Shown here: positions 10,328-21,024 of the stretch, in pieces | Layout of the letters: the number at the start of each line of letters is the position of its first letter | Position numbering within the stretch: the first letter of the stretch is position 1 | NCBI RefSeq assembly: GCF_009363715.1 | Contig: NZ_CP045404.1 | Span: 1-64,000 of the forward strand | Direction of reading: 5' to 3' | From: Roseovarius sp. THAF9 | Lineage (GTDB): Bacteria; Pseudomonadota; Alphaproteobacteria; Rhodobacterales; Rhodobacteraceae | Length of the DNA: 64,000 bases | Notes under the pieces: model-generated | The model's database searches: none | Told to the model about the DNA's origin: nothing | The model's input: the letters and a program-made list of their open reading frames with translations, nothing else | Position numbers and translations under genes: made by a program

Positions 10328-11917
10328 TTAGTGCCGGAAATGGCGCATACCGGTCAAGACCATGGCCAGCCCAGCCTTGTCGGCGGCGGCTATGACCTCA
10401 TCGTCGCGCATTGAACCGCCGGGTTGGATGACCGCAGTCGCACCGGCCTCGGCGGCGGTCAGCAAGCCATCGGGAAAGGGGAAGAAAGCGTCGGAGGCGA
10501 CCACGCTACCTTGGGTCAGTGGTGCGGAGAGGCCCAGTTCGGCGGCCATGTCCTGCGCTTTACGGGCGGCGATGCGGCAGCTGTCGACGCGGCTCATCTG
10601 GCCCGCGCCCACGCCCACGGTAGCGCCGTTATTGACATAAACAATGGCATTCGATTTCACGTGCTTGGCCACTTTCCAGGCAAACTGCATATCGGCCATT
10701 TCCTGATCGGTCGGCGCACGTTTGGTTACGACCTTGAGATCATCGGCAGACACCTGCCCGCTGTCCTTGTCCTGCACAAGGTAACCGCCGGAAACCTGCT
10801 TGAGCATCAGCGCGGCCTCTGCCGGATCGGCGAGCCCGTCAGTGGTGAGCAGGCGCAGGTTCTTTTTCGTCGCGAAGATCTTCATAGCTGCTTCGTCGGC
10901 GCCGGGGGCGATCACGACTTCGGTGAAGATGCCGGCGATTTCTTCCGCCGTTGCCGCGTCGAGCGGTTGGTTGAGCGCGATGATGCCGCCGAAGGCCGAA
11001 GTGCGGTCGCAGTCGAAGGCTCGGATGTAAGCCTCTTTGAGCGTGTCCGCGCGGGCCACGCCGCAGGGGTTGGCGTGCTTGATGATCGCGCAGGCGGGCC
11101 CGCTCGAGGCGGCGAATTCGCTGACCAGCTCGAACGCGGCGTCGGTGTCGTTGATGTTATTGTAACTCAACTCCTTGCCCTGCACCTGATGCGCGGTAGC
11201 GACGCCGGCGCGGGCGGAACCGTCAGTGTAGAACGCCGCCGCCTGGTGCGGGTTCTCGCCGTAGCGCAGGGTTTGCGCCAGTTCTCCGGCGACCGCGCGG
11301 CGGCGCGGCGCGGTTTCCCCAAGCGCCTTGGCCATCCAGCCAGAGACAGCCGCGTCATAGGCGCCGGTGCGGGCATAGGCATTGAGCGCGAGTTTCTGAC
11401 GAAAGGCATAGGTGGTTTGACCGTCGTTAACGTTAAGCTCGGCCAGCAGCGCCTCGTAATCCTCGACGTCCACGACGACATTGACGAAGGCGTGGTTCTT
11501 GGCCGCAGCGCGGATCATGGCCGGACCGCCGATGTCTATATTCTCGATGCAGGTGTCATAGCCCGCGCCCTTGGCGACGGTTTCCTCAAACGGGTAGAGG
11601 TTGACCACCAGCAGATCGATGGCGCCGATGCCGTGCTGGTCCATAGCCGCCACGTGGTCGTCATTATCGCGCAGCGCCAGCAATCCGCCATGTACCATCG
11701 GGTGCAACGTCTTGACGCGTCCATCCATCATCTCTGGAAATCCCGTGACCTCGGCCACGTCTTTCACGTCAAGCCCGGCGTCCCGCAGAGTCTTGGCGCT
11801 TCCGCCGGTTGAGAGCAACTCGACATTGCGTTCGGCAAGAGCCTTGCCCAGATCGACCAAGCCGGTCTTGTCGGATACGGAAAGAAGTGCGCGACGCACG
11901 GGGGCAAGATCGATCAT
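10328..11917 (-). CDS. purH: Bifunctional phosphoribosylaminoimidazolecarboxamide formyltransferase / IMP cyclohydrolase
   Basis: Catalyses the last two steps of purine synthesis: AICAR to FAICAR using 10-formyl-THF, then cyclisation to IMP. The 529 residues hold an N-terminal MGS-like cyclohydrolase domain ([28 protein letters not shown]) and the AICAR transformylase domain with the catalytic Lys-His in [12 protein letters not shown]. The frame is open 59 codons further upstream, into the neighbouring gene, but the family begins at [17 protein letters not shown], so ATG 11917 is chosen. The preceding heparinase-like gene ends 34 bases upstream. Confidence 0.96.
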   Translation of the reverse strand: MIDLAPVRRALLSVSDKTGLVDLGKALAERNVELLSTGGSAKTLRDAGLDVKDVAEVTGFPEMMDGRVKTLHPMVHGGLLALRDNDDHVAAMDQHGIGAIDLLVVNLYPFEETVAKGAGYDTCIENIDIGGPAMIRAAAKNHAFVNVVVDVEDYEALLAELNVNDGQTTYAFRQKLALNAYARTGAYDAAVSGWMAKALGETAPRRRAVAGELAQTLRYGENPHQAAAFYTDGSARAGVATAHQVQGKELSYNNINDTDAAFELVSEFAASSGPACAIIKHANPCGVARADTLKEAYIRAFDCDRTSAFGGIIALNQPLDAATAEEIAGIFTEVVIAPGADEAAMKIFATKKNLRLLTTDGLADPAEAALMLKQVSGGYLVQDKDSGQVSADDLKVVTKRAPTDQEMADMQFAWKVAKHVKSNAIVYVNNGATVGVGAGQMSRVDSCRIAARKAQDMAAELGLSAPLTQGSVVASDAFFPFPDGLLTAAEAGATAVIQPGGSMRDDEVIAAADKAGLAMVLTGMRHFRH

Positions 11918-11951
11918 GGGGAATCTGTTCCTTGTGGCAGTCTTGGTCTGT

Positions 11952-13694
11952 TCAACTGAGAGCCACCGGCGTCTGCCCGTCCTCTGCCAGATCGCGTACC
12001 CCGATCGGAGAGTCCTGTGGCTTCGCCAGCGACCACCTCGTGCGGGTCGCATACTCCATCGCGCGACCGGATAGAACGATTTGTTTGGTCGCACGTGGTT
12101 TTAGACGGCCCGTTTCAAGGTAAACGCTTGTTTCGACGCAAAGGCTGGTGGTCCCGTCTCCTCGAAAGATCCAGATTTCTCCGCTTTTCAGCGCCATGGA
12201 GACAGCAGTTCCGCCCATGTCGACAGAGACATCGACATCGGGATGCAGATGAAACCGGATGTCGAAGGGAATGCCGCGCAACTTGATCGTATCGAGAACG
12301 CGGTCAAACCGCCTTTTGTCGGAATCCTCCAAGGCAAGCAGCATGTCTTCCCCCGCTATCCCACGGCCGTCGAACGTCATTTCGAGCTTTCTCACATGGT
12401 TCAGGCCATACCCTTTGACATAGCCATCGTGCCCGCCCTCGAACGTCAGGCCATCGGGCGCGTGGTTTACACGGATCGGCACGTCCGACGGGCCGTCGAC
12501 CAGCAAGCCTTGCTTGTGCGGGGCTTTGCCGAGCCGACTGCTGGAGTGACCATTCAGGACCAGCGTGGAATGCGAAGGCGTGGCCCGTCCGGCGCGTCGC
12601 CACGCAGCGCCGAAACTGGCACCGGCACCGCAATTGACAATCAACGGCCGGCGTCCGGCCGTCAATTCGAACGCCAGGGTCGAGGCATGCGCGCCGCCCG
12701 AGGCCTTGCCTTCCGGTGGTAAGGCCGCGTCCACAATAAGAGAACTGCGTCCGGCACTCAGCCGCGCGAACCCCATCGACAGGCCATTGGCGTGGCGGCC
12801 CTTGATATTGCTCGCCGCAAGCGCGGCATCCAGCCGCCCGTCGAGCCCGCGCCCCCCGCCATGAAAACGCGCCAGTCCGCCGTCCGCGTGGCGCAGCGTG
12901 CGCAGCGTGGGACTGATCCGCTCGATCGCGGACCAATGCGCCGGCATAGGGCTTTGCCCGGCCGCAGTCAGGGTTTCGGCCGCCCATGTCAGCAAGGTGA
13001 ACACCTCAAGCAGTTCTTCGGGGTTGCGCGTGGGTAGGCCGCCCTGTTCATCCACCTGACGAGCGCATTCTCGAGCCAATGCCGCCGACGCGGGCCCGAC
13101 ATGGGCTGACAATCCTTCAAGCGAGAGGCCGGCATAGACAAGGCCGGTCAAGGCTTCGAACCGGGGCAGACCTGGCGCCGTGGCCCGCCACCTGCGCGAA
13201 AGGAATTGCGTCTGCTGTGCCAATGACCGCAGGAACTCGTCCGATTGCGTCTGGGTGCGGCCGGACAGCAGAAAAATCGCATGGTTGATCCAGCGAATGA
13301 CACGTCGACCCGTCAGGTCCGGTGTCCAGCCGGGACCGCGTCCGCGTCCGTAAAGGTTGATCCAGCGCCACAGCCAGTCCTGCGCACACGCACGCGCTGT
13401 GGCATCGCCGGCAGCCGCTAGGTCATCCAGCCAGGTAAAGCCATGCACCTCTTGCGAGAAATCGGTGTCGGGGGGCGGGATGTCCCACGGCGTCTTGCCG
13501 GGATCGCGTACAAGATGCCCCGAAAAGAGATAATTGCCGGCGCATAGCTGCCGGCCGCGCGCAAAACTGCCGATGGTGCGGGGGTCGGGCTGGGAGACGA
13601 ACGCTGTTACTCTGCCGCCGAATGTTGCTCGACGCGCAGCGAGTCGGTTCAGAAACCGCGTCACGCGCGGTAAATCTTGCTTGGGTGTCGACAT
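11952..13694 (-). CDS. Heparinase II/III family protein
   Basis: A 580-residue protein resembling the heparinase II/III family: an alpha-helical N-terminal half (about 30-320) and a C-terminal beta-rich half with the conserved [34 protein letters not shown] and [19 protein letters not shown] stretches. Family members include polysaccharide lyases, but in alphaproteobacteria this form sits beside rsmB and purH in housekeeping contexts and its substrate is unknown. No signal peptide is apparent. The frame opens 103 codons earlier, overlapping the methyltransferase gene; MSTPKQDL is taken as start because the upstream part is Arg-rich antisense-like sequence. Start confidence is moderate. Confidence 0.85.
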   Translation of the reverse strand: MSTPKQDLPRVTRFLNRLAARRATFGGRVTAFVSQPDPRTIGSFARGRQLCAGNYLFSGHLVRDPGKTPWDIPPPDTDFSQEVHGFTWLDDLAAAGDATARACAQDWLWRWINLYGRGRGPGWTPDLTGRRVIRWINHAIFLLSGRTQTQSDEFLRSLAQQTQFLSRRWRATAPGLPRFEALTGLVYAGLSLEGLSAHVGPASAALARECARQVDEQGGLPTRNPEELLEVFTLLTWAAETLTAAGQSPMPAHWSAIERISPTLRTLRHADGGLARFHGGGRGLDGRLDAALAASNIKGRHANGLSMGFARLSAGRSSLIVDAALPPEGKASGGAHASTLAFELTAGRRPLIVNCGAGASFGAAWRRAGRATPSHSTLVLNGHSSSRLGKAPHKQGLLVDGPSDVPIRVNHAPDGLTFEGGHDGYVKGYGLNHVRKLEMTFDGRGIAGEDMLLALEDSDKRRFDRVLDTIKLRGIPFDIRFHLHPDVDVSVDMGGTAVSMALKSGEIWIFRGDGTTSLCVETSVYLETGRLKPRATKQIVLSGRAMEYATRTRWSLAKPQDSPIGVRDLAEDGQTPVALS

Positions 13695-13786
13695 CGAATC
13701 CCGGCCTCGGCACGCTCTTTGTGGCGTTGTCGATCCAGTATACTGCGCTGTGCGGCTCAAGTCACGGAGGAACGCACGCGCTGTTG

Positions 13787-15052
13787 TCAGTCCTGTCGCA
13801 AGACGGCGATGTAAAATCCGTCCATGCCGCCAAGATCGGGCCAGTAGTCGGGTCGCAGGCGCAGGCCACCCTCTTCGGATTTCCAGTCCGGGTCGATTCC
13901 CGGCAGATCTAGTGCAGACGCGTCGGTGCGCAGGCCACTGTGGCGGGCCAACGCCTCTTCCACCTGAACCTCGCCTTCGTCGGGTAGCAGTGAGCAGGTG
14001 CAAAAGACCAGTCGACCGCCCGAAGCCAGAAGGGTAAGCGCATGGTCGAGCATCCTTGTCTGCAAAGCGATCAGCGCACTGAATTCCGAACCATCCTTTG
14101 CATAGGGCAGATCGGGGTGGCGGCGGATCGTACCGGTCGCCGAACAGGGCGCATCGACCAGAATCGCGTCGAACGGACCACCTAGGTAGCTTAGCCCGTC
14201 GGTAATAACGATTTCAGCAGAAAGGTTCGTTCGGGCGAGGTTTTCGCTGACGCGTTCCATGCGCTTGTCTGAGATGTCGAGCGCTGTCACCATGGCCCCC
14301 GCAGCGGCGAGTTGCAGCGTCTTGCCGCCCGGTGCGGCGCAGAGGTCGAGTATGCGCTCGCCTGCCGTTGGCGCTAGGATGCGCGCCGGCAGTGCCGCGG
14401 CAGCGTCTTGGACCCACCACGCTCCTTCGGAAAATCCGGGTAGGGTTGAAATCTGGCCGGGATCCGACAAACGCAACGAGCCGTTGGGCAAGGCCGTGGC
14501 GCCAAGGCGGTCGGCCCATCGGCTTGGGTCCTCGTCCGGTTTCAGGGTTAAATCGACCGGAGCGCCATGAAAATGCGATCTTTCCATCGCGGAGACGGCG
14601 CCGTTGCCCCAAGCCGATAAGAGCGGATCGCGCAGCCAACCCGGCAGGCGGGGTATGCGCAGGTCTTTCCAAGGCTTGCCTGCGTCACCCGCCATCTGTC
14701 TAAGGATTGCGTTCACGAGGCCCCGGAGGCGTTTGTAGCGTGGATGCGTGCCGACCAGAGAGACCAGTTCATCTACAACGCCGTGGGCATCGCCGCCTGT
14801 GCAAAGCTCGACAGTGCCAAGACGCAGGATGTTCATAACATGAAGTTGCGGCGTCTTGCGAAGTTGACGGGACAGCAACCGGTCAGCGCGGTCCATACCG
14901 CGGAGCGTCTCGCTGGCAAGCCTGAGGGCGCGTGCGCGATCAGGTGCGGCAAGGCGCGATAACGGAGCGTTGAGTTCTGTCAACAGGCGGCCTTCGCCCA
15001 ACACCTTGTCGAGCAAGGCCACGGCAGTGCTGCGGGGAGTTGGCGCGGGCAT
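13787..15052 (-). CDS. RsmB/NOP family class I SAM-dependent RNA methyltransferase
   Basis: A 421-residue protein with an N-terminal NusB-like RNA-binding domain (about 1-130) and a C-terminal Rossmann methyltransferase. Motifs seen: SAM-binding LDLCAAPGGKT, catalytic motif IV VDAPCSATGT, and FCTCSLLPDEGE with the second conserved Cys of m5C methyltransferases. RsmB makes m5C967 in 16S rRNA; this is the likeliest role, but the exact target is inference. It is first of a minus-strand run with the heparinase-like gene and purH, and is divergent from the SdhAF4-like gene 67 bases away. Confidence 0.92.
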   Translation of the reverse strand: MPAPTPRSTAVALLDKVLGEGRLLTELNAPLSRLAAPDRARALRLASETLRGMDRADRLLSRQLRKTPQLHVMNILRLGTVELCTGGDAHGVVDELVSLVGTHPRYKRLRGLVNAILRQMAGDAGKPWKDLRIPRLPGWLRDPLLSAWGNGAVSAMERSHFHGAPVDLTLKPDEDPSRWADRLGATALPNGSLRLSDPGQISTLPGFSEGAWWVQDAAAALPARILAPTAGERILDLCAAPGGKTLQLAAAGAMVTALDISDKRMERVSENLARTNLSAEIVITDGLSYLGGPFDAILVDAPCSATGTIRRHPDLPYAKDGSEFSALIALQTRMLDHALTLLASGGRLVFCTCSLLPDEGEVQVEEALARHSGLRTDASALDLPGIDPDWKSEEGGLRLRPDYWPDLGGMDGFYIAVLRQD

Positions 15053-15119
15053 GTGACTTCCTTGGTCTTTAAACAGAACGCGCCTATATCAGGCACACGC
15101 AGACGAAGGAAGCCTGACG

Positions 15120-15296
15120 ATGACGGATGACCGCAACGACCTGCCGCCCGAAGCAAAGCGCGCTTTGGAGGAGGCAGAAGAGCGACGCAAAGCTGCCGAG
15201 CAGATCGAAATGCCCAAGGAACTGGGAGGGCGTAACGGACCCGAACCTGTCCGTTATGGCGACTGGGAGAAGAAAGGTATAGCAATCGACTTTTAG
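15120..15296 (+). CDS. DUF1674 / succinate dehydrogenase assembly factor 4 (SdhAF4-like) protein
   Basis: A 58-residue protein reading MTDDRNDLPPEAKRALEEAE at the start and ending in GPEPVRYGDWEKKGIAIDF, the family hallmark (GPEPTRYGDWE-KGR-IDF). The N-terminal half is a charged helix. Family knowledge: the mitochondrial SDHAF4 helps insert FAD-loaded SdhA into complex II; the bacterial role is assumed similar. ATG 15120 has GAAGGAAGCC upstream. It is divergent from the RsmB-type gene and alone in its transcription unit. Confidence 0.88.
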   Translation: MTDDRNDLPPEAKRALEEAEERRKAAEQIEMPKELGGRNGPEPVRYGDWEKKGIAIDF

Positions 15297-15315
15297 CTAC
15301 ACCAGTTCTTCAGAT

Positions 15316-15669
15316 TTACTGAAGCCGAAGATCGGCGTATTCGCCGTTACCCTGATCCGAAATAAACCGGACGGTAGATCCTTGTACACGCACAGCTTGG
15401 CAATTCGGCCCCAGGTTGCGCTGACCCCAATAGAGGTCGCGGCAGAAGAATCCTGATTTCCATTGCCATGCGCCGGTAACGGGGCGGCCGAACGCCTTAC
15501 CCTCAATCTGGCCCGACGGCGTTACCGTCACGTTGATGCCAAATCGGGTGAGGTTCTTGTCGGCGACCACCGACAGGAACTCGGACTTGTCGTCGATCTG
15601 GTTGAAATCTTGCGCCATGGCAGATCCTCCAACCATAGCGGCGACAATCGCAAATACAGTCAGGCGCAT
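15316..15669 (-). CDS. Small periplasmic protein of unknown function
   Basis: A 117-residue protein with a clear signal peptide (MRLTVFAIVAAMVGGSAMAQ, cleavage after AMA). The mature part (about 97 residues) has two Cys (FFCRDLYWG and NCQAV) that could form a disulfide, and reads like a small beta-sheet domain. No known motif is recognised. It lies 52 bases downstream of dapB on the same strand; neighbours of this kind sometimes inherit a dihydrodipicolinate reductase label, which the sequence does not support. Confidence 0.75.
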   Translation of the reverse strand: MRLTVFAIVAAMVGGSAMAQDFNQIDDKSEFLSVVADKNLTRFGINVTVTPSGQIEGKAFGRPVTGAWQWKSGFFCRDLYWGQRNLGPNCQAVRVQGSTVRFISDQGNGEYADLRLQ

Positions 15670-15721
15670 TCTTGGCTCCCGTTATAAACAACATTGTCTA
15701 CGGGCAGCTGCAGCGATTGGA

Positions 15722-16540
15722 TCAGTTTTCTTTCAGTCCCAACACGTCGAGCATGTCGTATTCGCCGGGTTTGCGCCCTTGCCCCCACAACGCGGCCTTA
15801 AGTGCGCCGCGGGCGAAGACCGCGCGGTCAGAAGCGATGTGACGCAATACGATACGCTCCCCTGCCGTGGCGAACATTACGTCATGTTCACCCACAATAT
15901 CGCCACCGCGAATAGCCGAGAACCCGATATGACCACGCGTGCGAGCGCCTGTTATGCCATCGCGGCCCCGATCCGCATTCTGCTCAAGTGACACACCGCG
16001 TCCGTCAGCGGCGGCCTGTCCGAGCATCAGGGCTGTGCCCGACGGGGCATCTACCTTCTGGTTGTGATGGGCCTCGATGACTTCAATATCGTAATCCTCG
16101 TCAAGTGCGGCCGCGACCTTCTTTGTCATTTGCACCAAGAGGTTGACGCCTAGGCTCATGTTGCCGGCCCGGACGATGGTAGCATGGCGACCGGCGGCAT
16201 TGATTTTCGACAGGTCCTCTTCGGAAAGCCCGGTCGTGCCGATGACATGGACGCAGCGGGCCTGTGCAGCAAGCGACGCGAACTCGACCGTTGCCGACGG
16301 GGCAGTAAAATCCAAAATTGCGTGCGCTCGCGAGACTTGCTCCAGCGGGTCGTCCGAGACGATGACGCCGGTCGGCGCGCCGCCCATCGCTTCTCCAACG
16401 TCCTGTCCGATCCAGGCGTGACCGGGCCGTTCCAGCACGCCGACAAGCCGGGCGCGCTCCGAGGCCGTCACGATCTCGGTCAGCATACGGCCCATGCGCC
16501 CGGAGGCACCGGTTACCACGATCCCCGGCAGGTCGGTCAT
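15722..16540 (-). CDS. dapB: 4-hydroxy-tetrahydrodipicolinate reductase
   Basis: NAD(P)H-dependent step of lysine and diaminopimelate synthesis. The 272 residues show the N-terminal nucleotide-binding [10 protein letters not shown], the catalytic block [19 protein letters not shown] (His-His...Lys), and the family C-terminus ([20 protein letters not shown]). The frame is open 35 codons further upstream, but family members start at this ATG with a short lead into the Rossmann strand. It is divergent from rbfA with 84 bases between. Confidence 0.96.
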   Translation of the reverse strand: MTDLPGIVVTGASGRMGRMLTEIVTASERARLVGVLERPGHAWIGQDVGEAMGGAPTGVIVSDDPLEQVSRAHAILDFTAPSATVEFASLAAQARCVHVIGTTGLSEEDLSKINAAGRHATIVRAGNMSLGVNLLVQMTKKVAAALDEDYDIEVIEAHHNQKVDAPSGTALMLGQAAADGRGVSLEQNADRGRDGITGARTRGHIGFSAIRGGDIVGEHDVMFATAGERIVLRHIASDRAVFARGALKAALWGQGRKPGEYDMLDVLGLKEN

Positions 16541-16624
16541 GTCATTCTCCGTTTTTCTTTGCGAACTCCATAACGCGGTGATCATCGCTTGGCAAAGACA
16601 AGCGCAGGGCTTAGATGCTTTGTT

Positions 16625-17020
16625 ATGGCAAAGAACAAGTTTCATGATGGGCCGGGGCCGTCGCAGCGGCAGTTGCGTGTCGGGGAATTAATCCGAAGGA
16701 CGCTAGCCGATGTGTTGGCGCGCGGCGACATTCACGATCCAGACCTGAACCGCCTATCGGTTACCGTGGGCGAGGTGCGAACCTCTCCGGACCTTAAGGT
16801 TGCGACGGCCTATGTCCTTCCGCTTGGTGGGCATGGCAAGGATGACGTGCTGGAGCTTCTGGGCCGCAACAAAGGCGAGTTACGCAGGATCATTGGCAAG
16901 AAGGTCGGTCTGAAGTTTGCTCCGGAACTGAGGTTCCGGTTGGATGAAACCTTCGACCAGCTTGATGAGACACGACGCCTGTTCGCGCAGGACGCCGTGC
17001 GGCGCGACGTCGAGAGCTGA
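16625..17020 (+). CDS. rbfA: 30S ribosome-binding factor A
   Basis: KH-like cold-shock factor that binds immature 30S subunits and assists 16S rRNA 5'-end processing. The 131 residues carry the usual [39 protein letters not shown] and [18 protein letters not shown] blocks. The frame opens 12 codons earlier; ATG 16625 (MAKNKFHDG) is chosen as the family start. It leads a plus-strand run with the glycosidase-like gene and truB, a common rbfA-truB linkage. Confidence 0.95.
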   Translation: MAKNKFHDGPGPSQRQLRVGELIRRTLADVLARGDIHDPDLNRLSVTVGEVRTSPDLKVATAYVLPLGGHGKDDVLELLGRNKGELRRIIGKKVGLKFAPELRFRLDETFDQLDETRRLFAQDAVRRDVES

Positions 17021-17024
17021 TCCC

Positions 17025-17756
17025 GTGTGGCGCGGGGTTCTCGTCGCACTAGTGCTGATGGCAGGCGCCGCCAGCGCCGTGGAGTGCCAACAGATCAGCT
17101 ATGATGGCGCACGCTACACGACCTGCAAGGTCGATGTGGGAAGGGAAAAGCTGCGCCTATTCCTGAACGATCCGATGACAGGCGAGCCGTTGGGCAGCTT
17201 CTCGAGTGTCGAGCGCCAGGTGCGCGCCGCAGGTGGAAAGTTGTTGTTCGCGATGAATGCGGGCATGTATCATCAGGATCGCAGCCCGGTCGGCCATTAT
17301 GTTGAGGCAGGCAAGGAAACGAACCCCTTGGTGACACGCGACGGTCCGGGCAATTTCGGATTATTGCCAAATGGTGTATTCTGCGTGCAGGCCAACCGGG
17401 CTGATGTGTTCGAGACCCAACGCTTTGACCGCGAAAAGCCTGCTTGTCGCTTTGCCAGCCAATCGGGTCCGATGCTTGTGATCGACGGTCGGCTTCACCC
17501 ACGGTTTCTTGAAAACAGTGAAAGCGTTTACGTGCGCAATGGCGTCGGCACTTCGGCTGACGGGCGCACTGTGTGGTTCGTGATTTCGGAGGACAAGGTC
17601 AATTTTCACACTTTTGCGCGTGTTTTTCGCGACCTTCTGAAAACACCTCAGGCGCTCTATTTCGATGGCAGCATCTCACGTCTTTACGCGCCACAGTTGG
17701 GCCGTCACGATGGCGGTTTTCCGATGGGGCCGATTGTGGGTGTCGTCGCCAAGTGA
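17025..17756 (+). CDS. Phosphodiester glycosidase family (NAGPA/DUF2233) secreted protein
   Basis: A 243-residue protein starting at GTG 17025, four bases after the rbfA stop. That start gives a signal peptide (VWRGVLVALVLMAGAASA). The mature part has the family blocks LLFAMNAGMYHQDRSPVGHY, RDGPGNFGLLPNGVFC, and LYFDGSISRLYAP followed by GPIVGVV. The family includes the human uncovering enzyme and bacterial proteins acting on sugar phosphodiesters; this substrate is unknown. Its insertion between rbfA and truB suggests cotranscription rather than shared function. The upstream open frame overlaps rbfA and is rejected. Confidence 0.85.
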   Translation: MWRGVLVALVLMAGAASAVECQQISYDGARYTTCKVDVGREKLRLFLNDPMTGEPLGSFSSVERQVRAAGGKLLFAMNAGMYHQDRSPVGHYVEAGKETNPLVTRDGPGNFGLLPNGVFCVQANRADVFETQRFDREKPACRFASQSGPMLVIDGRLHPRFLENSESVYVRNGVGTSADGRTVWFVISEDKVNFHTFARVFRDLLKTPQALYFDGSISRLYAPQLGRHDGGFPMGPIVGVVAK

Positions 17757-17833
17757 CGCAGCAGTGTTCAGTTGACTTGCGTAGGGTGCCGCGATAGGCG
17801 GCTGCTTTTACGCACATCAGAGGCAAGACAGTC

Positions 17834-18754
17834 ATGGGGCGCAAACGCAAGGGACGCGATATTTCGGGCTGGTTGATCGTAGACAAACCGGCGGGCCTCA
17901 CCTCGACAGCGGTTGTCAACAAGGTGCGCTGGGCCTTTCAGGCGAAAAAAGCGGGCCACGCCGGAACATTGGACCCCGAAGCGACTGGCGTGCTTGCCGT
18001 CGCGTTGGGCGAGGCGACGAAAACCGTGCCGTTCATCACTGACGCGCTGAAATGTTACCGCTTTCTCGTGAGGCTGGGGCAGGCCACCAATACCGACGAT
18101 GCCGAAGGTGAGGTGATCTCCGAAAGCAGACAGCGGCCGAGCGACGATAAGGTCAAGGCTGCGCTGTCTGGTTTTGTGGGCGATATCCAGCAAGTTCCGC
18201 CAAAGTTCTCGGCCGTGAAAATAGACGGCGAACGCGCCTACAAACGCGCCAGGGATGGCGAGGATTTCGAGGTGTCCGCGCGTCCGCTATGGGTGGAACA
18301 ACTATTGCTGACCGATCGGCCGGATGCCGACACGGTCGAGCTAGAACTGGTCTGTGGCAAAGGCGGCTACGTGCGCTCTATCGCGCGGGACCTCGGCGAA
18401 GCGCTGGGCTGTTACGGACATGTCGCTTGGCTGCGCCGGGTATGGTCCGGGCCTTTTCGAGCTGAGCATGGCGTGACGATACAGGAGGTCGAGGCACTGG
18501 CCCACGATCTGAAGCTGGACGAATATCTGCGACCGCTGGAAGAGGGCCTGAGTGATCTGCCGCGCGTCAACTGCAACGAGATGAGCGCAGCGCGGCTTCG
18601 GCACGGAAACCCGGCGCCAGTCATCGGAGCGGACGTCGAATATGGCGACGAGTGCTGGGCTGCGCTCAAAGGCCAAGCTGTGGCAGTGGGGCATATTAAG
18701 GGCGGGGAGCTTTATCCCAGCCGGGTTTTCAACCAAGGACCGGTGTCGCAATGA
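17834..18754 (+). CDS. truB: tRNA pseudouridine(55) synthase
   Basis: Makes pseudouridine 55 in the T-loop of tRNAs. The 306 residues begin with the [18 protein letters not shown] motif; the catalytic Asp is at 47 in [14 protein letters not shown]. The [17 protein letters not shown] and [17 protein letters not shown] blocks follow, with a C-terminal PUA-like end. Length is typical. It shares an ATGA overlap with the DUF1643 gene. Confidence 0.96.
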   Translation: MGRKRKGRDISGWLIVDKPAGLTSTAVVNKVRWAFQAKKAGHAGTLDPEATGVLAVALGEATKTVPFITDALKCYRFLVRLGQATNTDDAEGEVISESRQRPSDDKVKAALSGFVGDIQQVPPKFSAVKIDGERAYKRARDGEDFEVSARPLWVEQLLLTDRPDADTVELELVCGKGGYVRSIARDLGEALGCYGHVAWLRRVWSGPFRAEHGVTIQEVEALAHDLKLDEYLRPLEEGLSDLPRVNCNEMSAARLRHGNPAPVIGADVEYGDECWAALKGQAVAVGHIKGGELYPSRVFNQGPVSQ

Positions 18755-19308
18755 CGCAAGAATCGCATGACCCGGGTGGAAAGGTGCGGCTGCGTCTGCC
18801 CGATGGTGTAGTCGGTGGTGCACAATTTTCTGAATGCGGTCGATACCGGCAAGCCCTGACGCGGGACTGGACGCCACAAGGGACCGAACCTCGGACGGTT
18901 CTCTTTGTCGGTATGAACCCTTCGGTCGCGGACGCGGCAGCGTCGGATCCGACTTGTCACCGCGAACTCATGTTTGCCCATGACTGGGGCTTCACCCGCT
19001 ATTTCAAGGGCAATATCCTGGACTGGCGGGCGACCTCGCCCAAGGATATTCCGCATGATCCCGCAATAGCGTGCAGCGCCGCAAACATTCCCGCGCTGGT
19101 CGACATGGCGCGGCAGGCAATGCTGGTTGTTATGGCCTACGGCAAGCTTCACCAGCGCTATGCAAATCTAACCCACAAGGCTGTGTCCGCTGTCGCATCG
19201 ACGGGACGACCGTTGAAATGCCTGGGATTGAACAAGGACGGATCGGCCAAGCACCCGCTCTATCTGCGCAAGGACACCATCTTGAAGGATTTCCCGGCAC
19301 CTTCGTAA
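18751..19308 (+). CDS. DUF1643 domain protein
   Basis: A 185-residue cytoplasmic protein of the DUF1643 family, recognised from [20 protein letters not shown], the aromatic-rich [18 protein letters not shown], and [18 protein letters not shown] near the end. The fold resembles uracil-DNA glycosylase-like or nucleotide-binding families in some descriptions, but no function is established. Translation is coupled to truB by ATGA overlap. The unit ends at a strong hairpin 20 bases downstream. Confidence 0.85.
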   Translation: MTQESHDPGGKVRLRLPDGVVGGAQFSECGRYRQALTRDWTPQGTEPRTVLFVGMNPSVADAAASDPTCHRELMFAHDWGFTRYFKGNILDWRATSPKDIPHDPAIACSAANIPALVDMARQAMLVVMAYGKLHQRYANLTHKAVSAVASTGRPLKCLGLNKDGSAKHPLYLRKDTILKDFPAPS

Positions 19309-19327
19309 GGTCGGCCCCAAGAATGGA

Positions 19328-19354
19328 AACGGGCGCTTCGACAAAGCGCCCGTT
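19328..19354. terminator. Bidirectional terminator hairpin
   Basis: Perfect 11-bp stem AACGGGCGCTT / AAGCGCCCGTT with loop CGACA, between the convergent DUF1643 gene and degP. Plus-strand sequence after the stem is TT-rich (CTTAGTTCC), and the minus-strand side is TTTCC, so it probably serves both directions. Confidence 0.8.
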
Positions 19355-19379
19355 CTTAGTTCCGATTATTCTGTCCGGG

Positions 19380-20858
19380 TCACTCAGGAGCGTCCTCGGG
19401 CTCTTCTAGCGACAATGCGACAAAGCGTGGCTCACCGGCGCGGCGCACCAGAAGCAGGATAGATTTCCGACCTGCCTCGCGAGCGTCCTCGATCCGCGCC
19501 TCGAGGTCAGAGATGCTGGACAGCTTTTGTTGGCCCGCTTCGGTGATGACGTCACCAGCACGCATTCCTTTCTCGTAGGCTTCGGACAGGTTGTCGATAT
19601 CCGACACAACCAAGCCGTTCGCATTGTCATCAAGCTCCAGCTGGCTGCGCAGTTCGTCGTCAAGCTGCGTTAGTGTCAGACCAAGGATCTCGGTCTCCGA
19701 CGGCTCTTCGGGTTCGCCCGGTTGCGCCGCGGGAACAACACCCTCTGCAGCCTCACGACGGCCAAGCGTCACGCGAAGTGTCTGGGTCTTGCCTTCACGG
19801 AAGACGACGACGCGCACGGTCTTGCCAACGGCGGTGTTGCCAACCCGGCGGACAAGGCCACGGGTATCTTCCACTTCAAAACCATCGAACTGCGTGATTA
19901 CATCGCCCGCCTTCATGCCGGCGTCTTCTGCAGGGCCTTCTGGGACGTCTGTTACAAGTGCGCCAGCAACCTTTTCCAAGCCAATGGCCTCGGCCACGTC
20001 ATCTGTGACATCCTGAATGCGGACGCCGAGCCAGCCGCGGCGGGTTTCGCCGAATTCCTGCAATTGATCGACAACGCGTGTGACCACGTTGGACGCCATC
20101 GAAAAGCCGATGCCGATCGAGCCACCGTTGGGCGACAGAATTGCGGTGTTCACACCGACGACCTGGCCGTCAAGGTTGAAGAGCGGACCGCCAGAGTTAC
20201 CGCGGTTGATTGCGGCATCCGTCTGGATGTAGTCGTCATAGGTGCCGGAAAGCTCGCGATTCCGGGCCGAGACGATGCCAGCCGAGACAGAGAAGCCTTG
20301 GCCGAGCGGGTTGCCCATCGCAATGACCCAATCACCGACCCGGGCGGTGTCACTGTCGGCAAAGCTGACGAAGGGCAGAGGTTCGTCCGCGTCGACCTTT
20401 AGCAGCGCGATGTCCGTTTTTGGGTCGGTGCCGATAACGGTTGCCTCAAGTTCGCGGCCAGAAAAGAACTCGATGATGATTTCATCGGCAGTTTCGATCA
20501 CATGGTTATTCGTGACGATGTAGCCATCTTCCGAGATGACGAAACCCGAGCCCAATGCCGACGTCCGGCGAGGTCGATCACCATTATTGTTCCGGTCTTG
20601 GAAATCACGGAAGAAGTCCTCAAACGGGGAGCCCTCAGGCACAATGGGTGACGGTCCGGTGCCCTGAGCGACAACAGTCGAGGTGGTGATGTTTACGACA
20701 GCCGGACTGACTTTCTGAGCCAAGTCGGCGAAGCTTTCGGGTCTTGCGTTGGCGCTGATCGACTGTGCGATGACCAAAACCATTGCCAAAGCCGTAAGCC
20801 AGAGCGCGCGAACCGCGGCTGGCGCATTCATAGGATGAGAGAGAGTTTGTGCTTTCAC
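19380..20858 (-). CDS. Do family serine endopeptidase (DegP/HtrA)
   Basis: Periplasmic quality-control protease and chaperone. The 492 residues have a signal segment (about 18-38), the trypsin-like domain with triad His119 (VTNNHV), Asp149 (DPKTDIALL) and Ser222 (NRGNSGGPLF), and two PDZ domains (about 285-380 and 405-480). GTG 20858 is supported by AAGGAG nine bases upstream; ATG ten codons in would give a shorter signal peptide. It is downstream of hflK-hflC-DUF2065 with a 166-base gap, so it may also have its own promoter. The functional link to the HflKC-FtsH system is envelope proteostasis. Confidence 0.95.
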   Translation of the reverse strand: MKAQTLSHPMNAPAAVRALWLTALAMVLVIAQSISANARPESFADLAQKVSPAVVNITTSTVVAQGTGPSPIVPEGSPFEDFFRDFQDRNNNGDRPRRTSALGSGFVISEDGYIVTNNHVIETADEIIIEFFSGRELEATVIGTDPKTDIALLKVDADEPLPFVSFADSDTARVGDWVIAMGNPLGQGFSVSAGIVSARNRELSGTYDDYIQTDAAINRGNSGGPLFNLDGQVVGVNTAILSPNGGSIGIGFSMASNVVTRVVDQLQEFGETRRGWLGVRIQDVTDDVAEAIGLEKVAGALVTDVPEGPAEDAGMKAGDVITQFDGFEVEDTRGLVRRVGNTAVGKTVRVVVFREGKTQTLRVTLGRREAAEGVVPAAQPGEPEEPSETEILGLTLTQLDDELRSQLELDDNANGLVVSDIDNLSEAYEKGMRAGDVITEAGQQKLSSISDLEARIEDAREAGRKSILLLVRRAGEPRFVALSLEEPEDAPE

Positions 20859-20898
20859 GCGAGACCACTCCTTGATCGATGTTTGAAACGAAGCGCCT

Positions 20899-20916
20899 GC
20901 CGCATTTGCCTGCGGC
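20899..20916. repeat. Small hairpin upstream of degP
   Basis: GCCGCA TTTGCC TGCGGC inverted repeat in the leader between the DUF2065 gene and degP. No T-tract follows, so it is more likely a leader structure than a terminator. The rest of the 166-base gap shows no clear promoter to my eye. Confidence 0.35.
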
Positions 20917-21024
20917 GTGGCTGTTCTTCTCTTAATTTAGGGACGATGCACGCAAACGCCAATTTCACAACGGGATGTCACGCCCATGTGAACGTTTAAT
21001 GCGCTTGGGCGCAATAGGTTCAGG

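Noticed and set aside
15316..15669. Calling the 117-residue secreted protein next to dapB a dihydrodipicolinate reductase.
   Set aside because: It has a signal peptide and none of the reductase motifs; the true dapB is the adjacent gene.
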